DNA from: an uncultured Clostridia bacterium
GTDB taxonomy: Bacteria > Bacillota > Clostridia > Oscillospirales > Ruminococcaceae
DNA: 64,000 nt
Reading direction: 5' to 3'
NCBI GenBank assembly: GCA_944382875.1
Contig: CALWNQ010000009.1
Location: forward strand, 47,872-111,871
A model generated the notes under the pieces. That model was not told the origin of the DNA. It saw only the letters and a list, made by a program, of their open reading frames with translations, and made no database searches. The translations under genes and the position numbers were made by a program. This document shows positions 16,358 to 25,393 of this stretch, in pieces (the stretch's first letter is position 1; each line of letters starts with the position of its first letter).

Positions 16358-17587
16358 TTAGGATAATTGAACGAGGAATTCCTCGTCGATTACGCTTTGC
16401 ACTGTCTGGCGGATATAATCCATTGAAAACTCCGGTGTGTAAGCCCGCACACCGTGAGCCGCTGCAAGCTCCTCTGTGTACTCCGAAAAAGGATATAGCC
16501 GGTTATTGGCAAAACCGCGGTCATAATGGGTGATAATCGGGACAAACTCACAACGGGTAATCGATATGCTGTCTGTTTCAAAATTCTTTGTTACATCCAG
16601 ATCAAGCATTCCGCCAATCATCCGGGCACCGCGATCCTGTGCTGATATAAAGTTTCCAAGCGAATAAGCTACCAGTGTCCGGCTTCTATCGGCGCGGTCA
16701 ATGTACTCAATCGGCTGGATCACATGGGGATGATGGCCAATGATGATATCGGCGCCCCATTCCGACATCTTCTGCGCCAGATAACGCTGCCGGTCGGTAG
16801 GAGTGTGGGTGTATTCATTTCCCCAGTGAATATTAACAACACAAACATCGGAGATTTCTTTGGCCGCTTTGATCCGAGCTTCGATTTTGTCTTCTTCGCT
16901 GCCCATCAAGATGATCGCCTCGGAACCTTCTGGCAGATACAGTCCGTTTGTGAGCTCTGTAATCCCGATAAAGCTAAAAGTTACATCCTTTGTCGTGATC
17001 GTCCGAATATTTTCGTAATCCGCTTCATTCCGGTAGACACCGGTGGTAACAGCTTCGGGACGTTCCGCCCAGTAGTCCAGTGATGAAAAAACACCGCTTT
17101 CCCCTTTGTCCAGGCAGTGATTGTTGGCAAGGTTAAAAACATCAAATCCGAGCTCCAGCATCAAATCTCCAAGCTCCGGACTCGCATTGAACATGGGATA
17201 GGTGGAAGGTTCATACATGGGCGCAATGATGCTCTCCTGATTGATGGAGGCGATATCCGCGTCCGCAAACATGTCCTTCACATTCTCATAGGCATAGTCA
17301 TAATCGTAGCCGTTTCCGCCCGCACGCTGGTTTGCCTGTTCATAAATTGAACTGTGAATCAGGTTGTCGCCAACCGCTTTGATTCGGATGACAGCTGGTT
17401 CCGGAATCTCCGGCTCTGAAGGAACCGATTCACTGCTTTCCGCTACGGATACAATTGTTTCAACAACGGAAGATTCACCCGTGGAAACGCTTGAACTTTC
17501 CTCTCCCACTCTGACAAACAGGCAGGAAGTACAGCAACAGAGCACCAAAGCTACCACTGCTGCCGTCAGTTTTGGATATATTTTCAT
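16358..17587 (-). CDS. CapA/PgsA-family protein (metallophosphatase fold)
   Basis: A 409-aa protein with an N-terminal signal ending in a Cys-rich stretch (VVALVLCCCTSC), probably lipid-anchored, then a Ser/Glu-rich linker to ~residue 62. The CapA domain follows: VGDNLIHSSIYEQA, INQESIIA, NLANNHCLDKG, VNIHWGNEYTHTPTDRQR, IIGHHPHVIQPIEYI. These are the metal-site motifs of poly-gamma-glutamate capsule proteins, though most clostridial members have no proven capsule role. No capBC genes are nearby, so function is open. GGGAGG precedes the ATG. Confidence 0.85.
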   Translation of the reverse strand: MKIYPKLTAAVVALVLCCCTSCLFVRVGEESSSVSTGESSVVETIVSVAESSESVPSEPEIPEPAVIRIKAVGDNLIHSSIYEQANQRAGGNGYDYDYAYENVKDMFADADIASINQESIIAPMYEPSTYPMFNASPELGDLMLELGFDVFNLANNHCLDKGESGVFSSLDYWAERPEAVTTGVYRNEADYENIRTITTKDVTFSFIGITELTNGLYLPEGSEAIILMGSEEDKIEARIKAAKEISDVCVVNIHWGNEYTHTPTDRQRYLAQKMSEWGADIIIGHHPHVIQPIEYIDRADRSRTLVAYSLGNFISAQDRGARMIGGMLDLDVTKNFETDSISITRCEFVPIITHYDRGFANNRLYPFSEYTEELAAAHGVRAYTPEFSMDYIRQTVQSVIDEEFLVQLS

Positions 17588-17761
17588 ATCTTCCTCCCAA
17601 ATATACGCTTTATTATTATTCTATCATAAAAAACAAAGATTGAAAAGCCTGTTTTTTTCACAAATGTTCTCCTATTTTTATTTTTTTCGAGCGACACGAC
17701 ACAAAACGCAGCATGCACAAAATCCAAGCCTATTTTTCCGTCTTTCTTCATAAAATACAGG

Positions 17762-17790
17762 TTGACGGATAAGCAAAAATCCGGTAAAAT
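17762..17790 (+). promoter_or_regulatory. Promoter of the rpe/Rnf-like operon
   Basis: TTGACG (17762-17767) and TAAAAT (17785-17790), 17-bp spacer, 46 bp before the rpe ATG. Confidence 0.55.
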
Positions 17791-17836
17791 GAAAGTAGTA
17801 TGCGAAATTTGTCGCGACATGTCTTTTGGAGGTATC

Positions 17837-18478
17837 ATGTTAAATTCAACAATCATTTCTCCCTCCCTTCTGGCTGCGGATTTCTCCAAGCTGGACCGGG
17901 AATTGGAACGCATGGAAAAAGCCGGTGCAGACTGCCTGCATCTGGATGTTATGGATGGTGTTTTTGTCCCGAATATCTCATTCGGTGTTCCTATTATCTC
18001 TTCAATCCGTCCTGCCACTAAAATGCCTTTTGACCTGCATCTAATGATTACAAATCCGCTGCAATATATTGAAGTCTTTGCTAAAACTGGTTGCGATATG
18101 ATCACCTTTCATCTCGAAAGCCAGTCTGACCCGGCTGTGGTTATCGATGCCATCCACACATTCGGTAAAAAAGCCGGCCTTTCCATCCGTCCGGGTACAC
18201 CGGCAGAAGATCTTCTGCCTTTTCTCGATAAATTGGAGCTGGTGCTGATTATGAGTGTAGAACCCGGATTTGGCGGCCAAAAATTCATGGAGAGCTGCCT
18301 TTCTAAAATTCGCACCATACGCAACCACGCGCCAAATCTCCGCATCAGTGTAGACGGCGGAATCAATGCAGAAACCGGAAAACGTTGCCGGGAAGCAGGC
18401 GCCGATATGCTGGTGGCCGGTTCCTATGTATTCGGAGCGGAAAACCCCGCACAGGCAATTTCTTCCCTGCGCAAATAA
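17837..18478 (+). CDS. rpe: Ribulose-phosphate 3-epimerase
   Basis: A 213-aa TIM-barrel enzyme of the pentose phosphate pathway interconverting ribulose-5-P and xylulose-5-P. Motifs: SPSLLAADFSKL at the start, HLDVMDGVFVPNISFG, DLHLMI (metal-site His), VLIMSVEPGFGGQ, SVDGGIN and VAGSYVF (phosphate binding). The ATG at 17837 with GGAGG just upstream is favoured over upstream in-frame starts. Its stop overlaps the ATG of the Rnf D-like gene (TAATG), implying translational coupling and a real operon link. Confidence 0.93.
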   Translation: MLNSTIISPSLLAADFSKLDRELERMEKAGADCLHLDVMDGVFVPNISFGVPIISSIRPATKMPFDLHLMITNPLQYIEVFAKTGCDMITFHLESQSDPAVVIDAIHTFGKKAGLSIRPGTPAEDLLPFLDKLELVLIMSVEPGFGGQKFMESCLSKIRTIRNHAPNLRISVDGGINAETGKRCREAGADMLVAGSYVFGAENPAQAISSLRK

Positions 18479-19569
18479 TGGAAAGGATGTGCTCTCACTT
18501 GTCCCTTTCTGAAGAAAAATACAGGCGGCAGATGATCGATACAACCATTACACTTCTGCCGCTGCTTGTAATGGCGTATTATTACTATGGGCTGCGCGTC
18601 GTGGTTATGGCTGGATTATCCGTGCTGGCTGCTGCCGCCGCCGATTATTTCTGCCTTCTTTTACAAAAAGAACGTTGGTGGAAAAAATATGACTATACAC
18701 CACTGATTACCGGCTTAACCTTTGTCCTGATGCTTCCCGCATCAGCACCATACTGGCTCGTCATATTTGGCGCACTATTTGCCATTATAGTAATACGGCA
18801 CCCTTTCGGCGGACATTATAACACACTATTTAATCCCGCCCTTACTTCATTTGCGTTTTTAATTATCTGTTGGAACAGTCTGGTCACACAATATCCAGCC
18901 GCTTTCACAAAGCTGCCGCTCACCCCTACCGTAGAAACACCACTATTTAATTCTCCAGCTTACCTTCTCATGCTGGGCGGAAGCAATAACATCAGTCTGC
19001 TGGATGCGCTCCTTGGAAACTTTAACGGTCCAATGGGCACCACCTGTATCGCCGTTTTACTGTGTTGCGGTCTTTATCTGACAGTACGCAAAACAATTTT
19101 GTGGCAGATCCCCGTTGCTACCTTCTCGATTGTAGCTTTTTTTGCATGGTTCTTTCCCCGGATCAACGGAAGCCGTCTGGTTTCGGTATTGATGGAACTG
19201 ACTTCCGGTGTTTTGGTATTTTCTATCATATTTATTGCCGCAATGGATAACGGTGAAATTCAAACCTGTGCCGGAAAATGGATTTGTGGTTGTCTTCTTG
19301 GTGGATTTATTGTTTTGTTTCGCCATCTGAGCAACATTGAACTGGTCGCTCCTTTTGCAGTAATCCTGATGAATGCGCTGGATGCCCGCTGCGATTCCTA
19401 TGCCGCACACATATCACGGATACTTTCACGAGTTTTCCAATTGGTATGGCATTGGTCCCGTTTCTGCGGAAAAGCTGTTGTGAAAGCAATATCTTGGGCT
19501 ATTCAGCAAACCGTCGCGCTATTAAACCGGTGGATTAACGGGAATAACGGAGGAAAGCCATCATGCTAA
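18478..19569 (+). CDS. RnfD/NqrB-like membrane protein (degenerate flavin site)
   Basis: A 363-aa polytopic membrane protein. It aligns by eye with RnfD: RRQMIDTTITLLPLL, YTPLITGLTFVLMLP, FGGHYNTLFNPAL. In standard RnfD an SGAT-type motif carries a covalent FMN on Thr; the matching segment here reads PTVETPL, keeping Thr but losing the Asp/Ser/Gly-Ala context that the flavin transferase ApbE recognises. No apbE gene is visible. Starts at the TAATG overlap with rpe; the stop overlaps the next gene by 7 nt. Normally RnfD works with C, G, E, A and B; only E and A follow here. Electron transfer is therefore doubtful. Confidence 0.8.
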   Translation: MERMCSHLSLSEEKYRRQMIDTTITLLPLLVMAYYYYGLRVVVMAGLSVLAAAAADYFCLLLQKERWWKKYDYTPLITGLTFVLMLPASAPYWLVIFGALFAIIVIRHPFGGHYNTLFNPALTSFAFLIICWNSLVTQYPAAFTKLPLTPTVETPLFNSPAYLLMLGGSNNISLLDALLGNFNGPMGTTCIAVLLCCGLYLTVRKTILWQIPVATFSIVAFFAWFFPRINGSRLVSVLMELTSGVLVFSIIFIAAMDNGEIQTCAGKWICGCLLGGFIVLFRHLSNIELVAPFAVILMNALDARCDSYAAHISRILSRVFQLVWHWSRFCGKAVVKAISWAIQQTVALLNRWINGNNGGKPSC

Positions 19570-20219
19570 AAAAATTTTATCATCGCCACCGTGCTCGTTG
19601 GGACCAACTGGATCAGTTTTTGCTTGGAAACCCGGTTTTGGAACGGGGCCTGGTGCTCGCTCCGATTGTAGTAGCATGTACATCGGTACAGAATGCTCTT
19701 CTTTTATCCGCTGCATTCTCTGCTATCACGATTCTAACGGTATTTCTCACGTACTTCATCCCCAAAAAGCTCCCATATACCATCCGTGTGATTGCAAATG
19801 CAGCAATTGCTTCTCTAATTTTTGTGCCGGTTTATCATATCCTGCAAAAATACTGGCCGGAGATTGTATATAATGTGGGAATTTATCTCCCGTTGATTGC
19901 AACAAACTCACTGATTGTCCAAAAAAGCGAATCCAGATACCACCGCCAGAAAATTCCGGTCATGCTGGTTCAGCTTTTTACTGCTTCCATTGGATTTTCA
20001 GCAGTAGCTGTCATGATTGGGGCTGTACGAGAGCTTTTCGGAAAAGGAATGCTAATGGGAACACCTGTAAAAATTATTCGTTTTACAGCTCCGGCGCTGC
20101 TGCTTCCCTGTTGTGGTTTTATTTTGCTTGGTTTCCTGGCTGCCGTCTTGCAGAAGTATCGCCTCCATTTGGAAAAACCTCTTCGAAAACCGCCGCATAA
20201 GGAGAACCGCCATGAATGA
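19563..20219 (+). CDS. RnfE/NqrD-like membrane protein lacking both Fe-S cysteines
   Basis: A 218-aa integral membrane protein of the RnfE family: LGNPVLERGL at the start, YLPLIATNSLIVQ in the middle, VRELFGKGMLMG near 160. In functional RnfE/NqrD, cysteines in LGLCP and TNC ligate an intramembrane [2Fe-2S] cluster shared with RnfA. Here those positions read LVLAP and TNS, so both ligands are lost (Ala and Ser). A Cys in VVACTS lies six residues past the first site and is not equivalent. Overlaps both neighbours by a few bases. Confidence 0.82.
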   Translation: MLKKFYHRHRARWDQLDQFLLGNPVLERGLVLAPIVVACTSVQNALLLSAAFSAITILTVFLTYFIPKKLPYTIRVIANAAIASLIFVPVYHILQKYWPEIVYNVGIYLPLIATNSLIVQKSESRYHRQKIPVMLVQLFTASIGFSAVAVMIGAVRELFGKGMLMGTPVKIIRFTAPALLLPCCGFILLGFLAAVLQKYRLHLEKPLRKPPHKENRHE

Positions 20220-20811
20220 ATTCTTTCATATTTTACGGGAAACCGCTATGCGGATGGCTTCCATTGCAGTTTTTGCGATTTTCGTTCAGAATATCCTATT
20301 AACTCGCGCATTGGACACCAGCGCTTCCCTTTTTATTATCCGCAAACAATATAATCGGCCGCTTTTTGGGTTAATTCTGACCGGAATCATTACCATTTCG
20401 TCTGTTTTAGCGAGTTTTTTTAATGACCTTTTCACAAGCTATCAATGGGCTCCTATTTTTTATGTTTGTATCGTTGGAATTGTCTATATCCTTTTCCTTT
20501 TAATCTGCGCCAAAGTTCCACACAAATACCGTGTACAAATCACACCAATGATCCATCTATCTGCTTTTAACAGTGCGGTACTCGGTTCTTTGCTGCTAAG
20601 CCGCAGCTACGATTTATGGGGACAAATCGCATTTGGATTGGGGGCCGGAATCGGGTTCCTTTTTGCCAGCTATTTAATCGACATTGGTTATGAACGTCTT
20701 CGCAGTGACAAAATCCCACCGGCTTTTCGCGGGTTTCCAATTACCCTGATCTATATCGGTATTTTATCCCTTGCTTTTTATGGTCTGATCGGACATGAAC
20801 TTTCCATTTAA
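20212..20811 (+). CDS. RnfA/NqrE-like membrane protein lacking both Fe-S cysteines
   Basis: A 199-aa integral membrane protein. Its C-terminus (PPAFRGFPITLIYIGILSLAF) matches RnfA strongly. The cluster motifs are altered: canonical LGxCP is LDTSA and canonical TNCAVLG is FNSAVLG, both Cys to Ser. With the E subunit, all four ligands of the membrane [2Fe-2S] are gone. ATG at 20212 follows AAGGAG and overlaps the E gene by 8 nt. No RnfB, C or G follows; the next gene is a membrane-anchored glycosidase-like protein. A transport or structural role is inference. Confidence 0.82.
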   Translation: MNEFFHILRETAMRMASIAVFAIFVQNILLTRALDTSASLFIIRKQYNRPLFGLILTGIITISSVLASFFNDLFTSYQWAPIFYVCIVGIVYILFLLICAKVPHKYRVQITPMIHLSAFNSAVLGSLLLSRSYDLWGQIAFGLGAGIGFLFASYLIDIGYERLRSDKIPPAFRGFPITLIYIGILSLAFYGLIGHELSI

Positions 20812-20829
20812 GTATTAGGAGGTTTCGCT

Positions 20830-21951
20830 ATGCCCAGACAACGCAAAATCAAACATTACAGCTACGGCTATTTAAATCGCAGAAAACGCCGCGGAAAAGT
20901 GCTGAAGCTGTTCCTCTTTCTGATCATCCTGGCGGGACTGATCTTTCTCGGATATTGTGCGGCGAAATCTATCGGGGATTTGTCAAACCGTCATAACAGT
21001 ACAGAAAGCTCTGAATCCTCGTTGCTTTCTGACCTGTTGCCAGAATCGTCGGAGGACACAGATTCCTCTGAATTAGAAGCAACAGAAAGCTCTATACCGG
21101 AAACAGAGAGCATTTCCATTCAGGCAGCAGTTCTGCCGGCAGATATTGCGGCAAATGCAGAAAAAACAACAGCATATCTGGAGAGTCTGGACTCGAATAT
21201 CTATAATACGGTTGTCGTTGACTTAAAAGATGAAACCGGAATCCTTTCTTATCAATCTGCTGTTCCCCTTACCGCTACCTGTGGGGCGATATCTCCGGAT
21301 GCCATGACTTTGGAAGAACTGAAAAATCTTACAAAAACGATAATCGACGCTGGCTACACCCCTGCAGCAAGGATATATACACTGAAAGATGATACCGCTT
21401 CCCATGCTTCGTATCAAACATCGTATATATATGAAGACCAGATGGATGTAACCTGGCTTGACCAGGCTGCGGCAAAAGGCGGACGCTCTTGGCTGAATCC
21501 ATATATGCCGGCTGCAAAAGAATATTTAGTAGATATCACCACCGAAATTGCTCAAGCAGGTTTTACAAGAATTTTTGCTGCTGGTATGCAGTATCCCGAA
21601 ACACGGTTTCCGCAACAAATGGGATATGGTCCTAATCAGGATAGCATGGACCTTACTCAAGCACTGCAATCTGTATTGGATAGTCTGATTTCCGCAGGCA
21701 CTGCGAATGGTGCGGAAATTATTCCAGTTTATATTGGAGAATGTTATTTAGGAGAAAATGAGAATTTCTATAATGGCTCTCCGAATACGTTGAAATCCGA
21801 CTATAGTGCTCCTATTTTGACAGAAGGAAAAGAAACGGAAATTTTGGATGCCATCCAAACTCCTGTTGCGAACCTAATTCCTGTCATTCAATACGATCAG
21901 TTAGAAAAGCTGGAAGCCAAAGGGTTAAAACAGTATTTGATCGAACCATAA
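20830..21951 (+). CDS. Membrane-anchored putative glycoside hydrolase (DUF4015-like)
   Basis: 373 aa: a basic N-terminus, one membrane segment (~26-46, LKLFLFLIILAGLIFLGYCA), a Ser/Glu-rich linker to ~100, then an extracellular barrel-like domain. NTVVVDLKDETG, AGYTPAARIYTLKDD and SWLNPYMPAAKEYLVDITTEIAQAGF match the DUF4015 putative glycosidase pattern. The usual acidic strand motif (a D-Y-x-R-F-P-type segment) reads AGMQYPETRFP, so the expected Asp is missing. Last gene of the rpe-Rnf-like operon, 18 nt after the A gene, with AGGAGG. A cell-wall or polysaccharide role is inference. Confidence 0.65.
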   Translation: MPRQRKIKHYSYGYLNRRKRRGKVLKLFLFLIILAGLIFLGYCAAKSIGDLSNRHNSTESSESSLLSDLLPESSEDTDSSELEATESSIPETESISIQAAVLPADIAANAEKTTAYLESLDSNIYNTVVVDLKDETGILSYQSAVPLTATCGAISPDAMTLEELKNLTKTIIDAGYTPAARIYTLKDDTASHASYQTSYIYEDQMDVTWLDQAAAKGGRSWLNPYMPAAKEYLVDITTEIAQAGFTRIFAAGMQYPETRFPQQMGYGPNQDSMDLTQALQSVLDSLISAGTANGAEIIPVYIGECYLGENENFYNGSPNTLKSDYSAPILTEGKETEILDAIQTPVANLIPVIQYDQLEKLEAKGLKQYLIEP

Positions 21952-22000
21952 TTTATCGGTATATAAGTAAATTCGGCACCAGCTGTGATAAAACAAAAAA

Positions 22001-22037
22001 ATGCAGACACATGTTTTTTCATGTGTCTGCATTTTTC
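22001..22037 (+). terminator. Strong terminator of the rpe/Rnf-like operon
   Basis: A 13-bp perfect stem (22001-22013/22020-22032), 6-nt loop, A run before and T run after. Confidence 0.85.
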
Positions 22038-22087
22038 TATACAACACGGAATGTATTAAACGGGAGCAGTTTCCTGCTCCCGTTCTT

Positions 22088-22435
22088 TTACAAAATAATC
22101 AATGTAATTCCCTGGTTTCGTCGCTCCAGATCGCTGTCACGCCGCAAATCATCACAACGGAGAAACCCCTGACGGGTATCTTCGTCAAATATGGAAAAAT
22201 CTTCCCCGCAGATCATCGCGCGAATCTGCCGGTTCTGCCGCATTTCTCCAAGCCGACGCCGCACCGCCACTCGAATTTTTCCGCCAGTTCCGCTCGAACC
22301 ATATCCGTGTATCAGCTTAACTACTGTACATCCCACCGAACGCGCATGACGGATTTCAAAAGACATCTGCTTCAAGGCTGCTTCCACTGTTGGACGCCCC
22401 ATTTCCAGATTTGCCACACTTAATTTAGATCCCAT
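22088..22435 (-). CDS. Smr-domain protein
   Basis: A 115-aa protein with a small MutS-related domain: VKLIHGYGSSGTGGKIR near residue 38 is the typical HGxGxG segment. Smr domains are nucleases in several proteins, and the small stand-alone forms have no firm role. It is the third gene of a minus-strand group with a serine hydrolase and a MATE transporter, 10 nt behind the transporter gene. AGGTGA precedes the ATG. Confidence 0.8.
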   Translation of the reverse strand: MGSKLSVANLEMGRPTVEAALKQMSFEIRHARSVGCTVVKLIHGYGSSGTGGKIRVAVRRRLGEMRQNRQIRAMICGEDFSIFDEDTRQGFLRCDDLRRDSDLERRNQGITLIIL

Positions 22436-22445
22436 TTCAGCTCAC

Positions 22446-23813
22446 CTAACAAACATCAACCGGTTGGTCTGTTTTGGGGAATTTCCGGCGTGCCCACAGG
22501 AAACAGATCATATGCACCAAAGCCGTTACTGCCCAGGAAACCGGATAGGATAAAAACAGGATGTCCAGTGTACGGTCGGCGGCAAATACCGTAAAAATCC
22601 AGATAACACGCAGCCCGCAAGCTCCGGCAAGCGAAACAATCATTGGCAGAATAGAATACCCTAGCCCTCGCATGCTGCCTACCATGACATCCATTACCCC
22701 ACAAAGGAAATATGGCATGCAAACAAACCGCATTCGTTCCAGTCCATAAGCAATTACCTCGGCATCCGAATTATAAATATGGAGCAGCGTATTTCCAGCC
22801 AGGGTTGCACCAACCCCCATCACAATACCAATGACAGTCACAACGGCAAGACAAAGCAGTGTAATCCGATTGATACGGCTGTATTTCTTTGCTCCCATAT
22901 TCTGGCTGGTAAAGCTCAAATTTGCCTGATACACCGAGTTCATCGAAGTGTATACAAACCCTTCAATGTTACTGGCAGCTGTGCTTCCTGCCATAGCAAC
23001 TGAACCGAACGAGTTAATGGAAGACTGGATCAATACATTGGAAATGGAAAAAATTGCCCCCTGCATTCCAGCCGGCAAACCAATCCGCATCATCTGTAGC
23101 AATTTATCCTTGTGAATCCGCAACCGGTGCCAATATACCTTGTACATACCATCGGCACGCAACAGGCAAATCAGGACCAGAACAGAAGAAATCACCTGAG
23201 ACATCACTGTAGCAATCGCAACACCGGCAACACCCATGTGAAAGATTAACACAAATATCAGGTTAAATATTACATTGACCACACCGGCTACCATCAAAAA
23301 GATCAAAGGGCGCTGCGTATCACCAAGTGCTCGAAGGATCGCCGCACCAAAATTGTACAGCATTATTGCCGGCATTCCAATAAAATAAATACGCATATAA
23401 AGCGCAGCCTGGCTTAAAACGTCATCCGGTGTTCCCATCAGTGTGAGAAGCGGCTCTGCCAGAAAAATCCCAACAAAGATCATCACAGTACCGCAAATCA
23501 GACTGGTGAGAATCGATGTATGTACTGTTTCACTCACGTTTTTCGGGTCACGCGCACCGATATACTGCGCAACCAGTACATTGGTGCCGATTGATAGCCC
23601 GATGAATACATTGATGAGCAAATTGATCAAGGATCCAGTAGAACCAACCGCAGCAAGTGCCTCTTTTCCGGTAAAACGTCCTACAACGATAATATCCGCT
23701 GCATTGAATAAAAGCTGCAATATCCCTGAAAGCATAAGCGGTATTGCAAAAGTCAAAATCTTCCCTAATAAAGGGCCATTACACATGTCAATTTCAAATT
23801 TTCTTTGTGCCAT
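22446..23813 (-). CDS. MATE-family efflux transporter
   Basis: A 455-aa integral membrane protein with about twelve membrane helices. Typical features: LLGKILTFAIPLMLSGILQLLFNAADIIVVGRF at the start, GSLINLLINVFIGLSIGTNVLVAQYIGA, and GAAILRALGDTQRPL in the middle. MATE carriers extrude drugs or metabolites using a cation gradient; the substrate cannot be told. Full length for the family. 15 nt behind the serine hydrolase gene. Confidence 0.9.
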   Translation of the reverse strand: MAQRKFEIDMCNGPLLGKILTFAIPLMLSGILQLLFNAADIIVVGRFTGKEALAAVGSTGSLINLLINVFIGLSIGTNVLVAQYIGARDPKNVSETVHTSILTSLICGTVMIFVGIFLAEPLLTLMGTPDDVLSQAALYMRIYFIGMPAIMLYNFGAAILRALGDTQRPLIFLMVAGVVNVIFNLIFVLIFHMGVAGVAIATVMSQVISSVLVLICLLRADGMYKVYWHRLRIHKDKLLQMMRIGLPAGMQGAIFSISNVLIQSSINSFGSVAMAGSTAASNIEGFVYTSMNSVYQANLSFTSQNMGAKKYSRINRITLLCLAVVTVIGIVMGVGATLAGNTLLHIYNSDAEVIAYGLERMRFVCMPYFLCGVMDVMVGSMRGLGYSILPMIVSLAGACGLRVIWIFTVFAADRTLDILFLSYPVSWAVTALVHMICFLWARRKFPKTDQPVDVC

Positions 23814-23828
23814 TGGAGAAAGTCCTTT

Positions 23829-25250
23829 CTATTTCTGAGATACCGGTTCCAGTTCAATCCCAAGCTCCCCGTTTTTGCCGCTAACAGGCTGATTCTCGCA
23901 GGTAAAACTCAACATAGCCGGACAGGTATTAAGTCGCCAAATCATAGTGTGTGGCGTTCCGCAATATCGAACTGTTACCTCCAGCGCATCCTCATTCCAA
24001 CCACCGGCAGCACCTACTGACTGTAAAGATGACGGAACAGGAAGGCTCATCACATCAGGACTGACCAAACAATCCGAGATATCAGTGCGCTTCCACTCCG
24101 TGGTACCAAAGGACAGCCGCATCTCTGCCTTTTCAGATTTCAACCGGATTTCACCGCCGTCCTTTCCGGTTTTTACTGTAAGAGCACAAATGCCCCAGTC
24201 GTTCTGTTCACAACAGAATTCAGATGCAAACTCTTTACCAGGCAGTTCTGGTACAGGACAGCAGAAACTTTCTGACAGATCATTTTCCTGCGGTTCCCGG
24301 TCAAAAGCAGGCAGCAAAAATTCCCACAGTGCATCCAACAGAACCTGCATGACATCAGTATGGCTTAGCACCACCAATAGTGCATTCTTTTCTGGGATTG
24401 CCACCATATATTGGCCAAAAGCTCCGTCAAATCGGAAACAGCCATGCTGGCAGCGCCAGATTTGATAGCCATATCCCTGTGCCCAGTCGGCTTGTGTATT
24501 GGGGGCATTGTCAATCTGTTTGGAAGTTGCCTCTCGCACCCACTCCTCTGAAAGAATCCGACGTCCTTCAAAAACACCGCCGTTTAAGTAGACCATGCCA
24601 AGTTTCGCTATATCTTCCGCCGAAACATGGATTCCAAAACCGCCGCAGCAAATCCCTTCCGGCGAATGATCCCAGAATACTCCCTCTATCCCCAACGGTT
24701 CAAACAGCCTTGGCTTGAGATAATCCACCAGATCCATACCGGTAACTTTTTGCAGAATCGCAGCCAGCATATAACTGCCGGGAGTGTTATACAGAAATTT
24801 TGTGCCAGGTTTATGGACAACGGGATGGTGTAGAAAAGTATATGTCCATCTTTCACCGGATTTCATTACTGGCTCAGTATCATGTCCGCCGCCCATCCGC
24901 AGAAGATCGCGGACCTCCATGGCAGCAAGGTTATCGCTGATCTCCCCGGGACAGTCTTCCGGGAAAAACGAAACTACTTTATCATGCAGGGAAAGCAAGC
25001 CTTCTTGTACTGCAAAGCCAACAGCTGTTGCTGTCCAGCTTTTGCTCACCGAATAGACATGCCGTTTATCCGCAGGCTGATAAGGCGCAAAACATCCCTC
25101 AAATGCTACCTTTCCATCTCGAAGCAGCAGCACCTCATGCAGCTCGCTGCCACGTTTCCGGCAAGCTTCCAAAAACTCCCGCATCCCTTTGGGATCAATT
25201 CCCGCATCCCGCAATGTTGTCCGGAAAAAATGCTGATTTTGGTCCAGCAT
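23829..25250 (-). CDS. Serine hydrolase, beta-lactamase class C/esterase family
   Basis: A 473-aa cytosolic-looking protein (no signal). The SxxK motif is VYSVSKSWTATAVG near residue 80, and the second motif Y-x-N is replaced by a YNT element in FLYNTPGSY; GYGYQIWRC follows. A C-terminal beta-rich portion after ~350 is typical of the esterase-type members. ATG at 25250 is chosen because GGAG lies 8 nt upstream; a longer frame to 25340 lacks a site. Probably a peptidase or esterase rather than an antibiotic-resistance enzyme. Confidence 0.78.
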   Translation of the reverse strand: MLDQNQHFFRTTLRDAGIDPKGMREFLEACRKRGSELHEVLLLRDGKVAFEGCFAPYQPADKRHVYSVSKSWTATAVGFAVQEGLLSLHDKVVSFFPEDCPGEISDNLAAMEVRDLLRMGGGHDTEPVMKSGERWTYTFLHHPVVHKPGTKFLYNTPGSYMLAAILQKVTGMDLVDYLKPRLFEPLGIEGVFWDHSPEGICCGGFGIHVSAEDIAKLGMVYLNGGVFEGRRILSEEWVREATSKQIDNAPNTQADWAQGYGYQIWRCQHGCFRFDGAFGQYMVAIPEKNALLVVLSHTDVMQVLLDALWEFLLPAFDREPQENDLSESFCCPVPELPGKEFASEFCCEQNDWGICALTVKTGKDGGEIRLKSEKAEMRLSFGTTEWKRTDISDCLVSPDVMSLPVPSSLQSVGAAGGWNEDALEVTVRYCGTPHTMIWRLNTCPAMLSFTCENQPVSGKNGELGIELEPVSQK

Positions 25251-25363
25251 CCCCATCACTCCTTCCACATCATTCCAATATTTTTGTTGAAATCTACCGT
25301 ATCCAGTATCTATTGTATTCCATTTTGGAGGAAATTGCAAGGGCTGCTGTAAAATCCGTGTAA

Positions 25364-25391
25364 AAAGCCCCTCCGTTTCCAGAGGGGCTTT
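25364..25391 (-). terminator. Terminator of trpS
   Basis: AAAGCCCCTC/GAGGGGCTTT stem with an 8-nt loop, 3 nt behind the trpS stop codon; T run on both strands. Confidence 0.75.
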
Positions 25392-25393
25392 TA

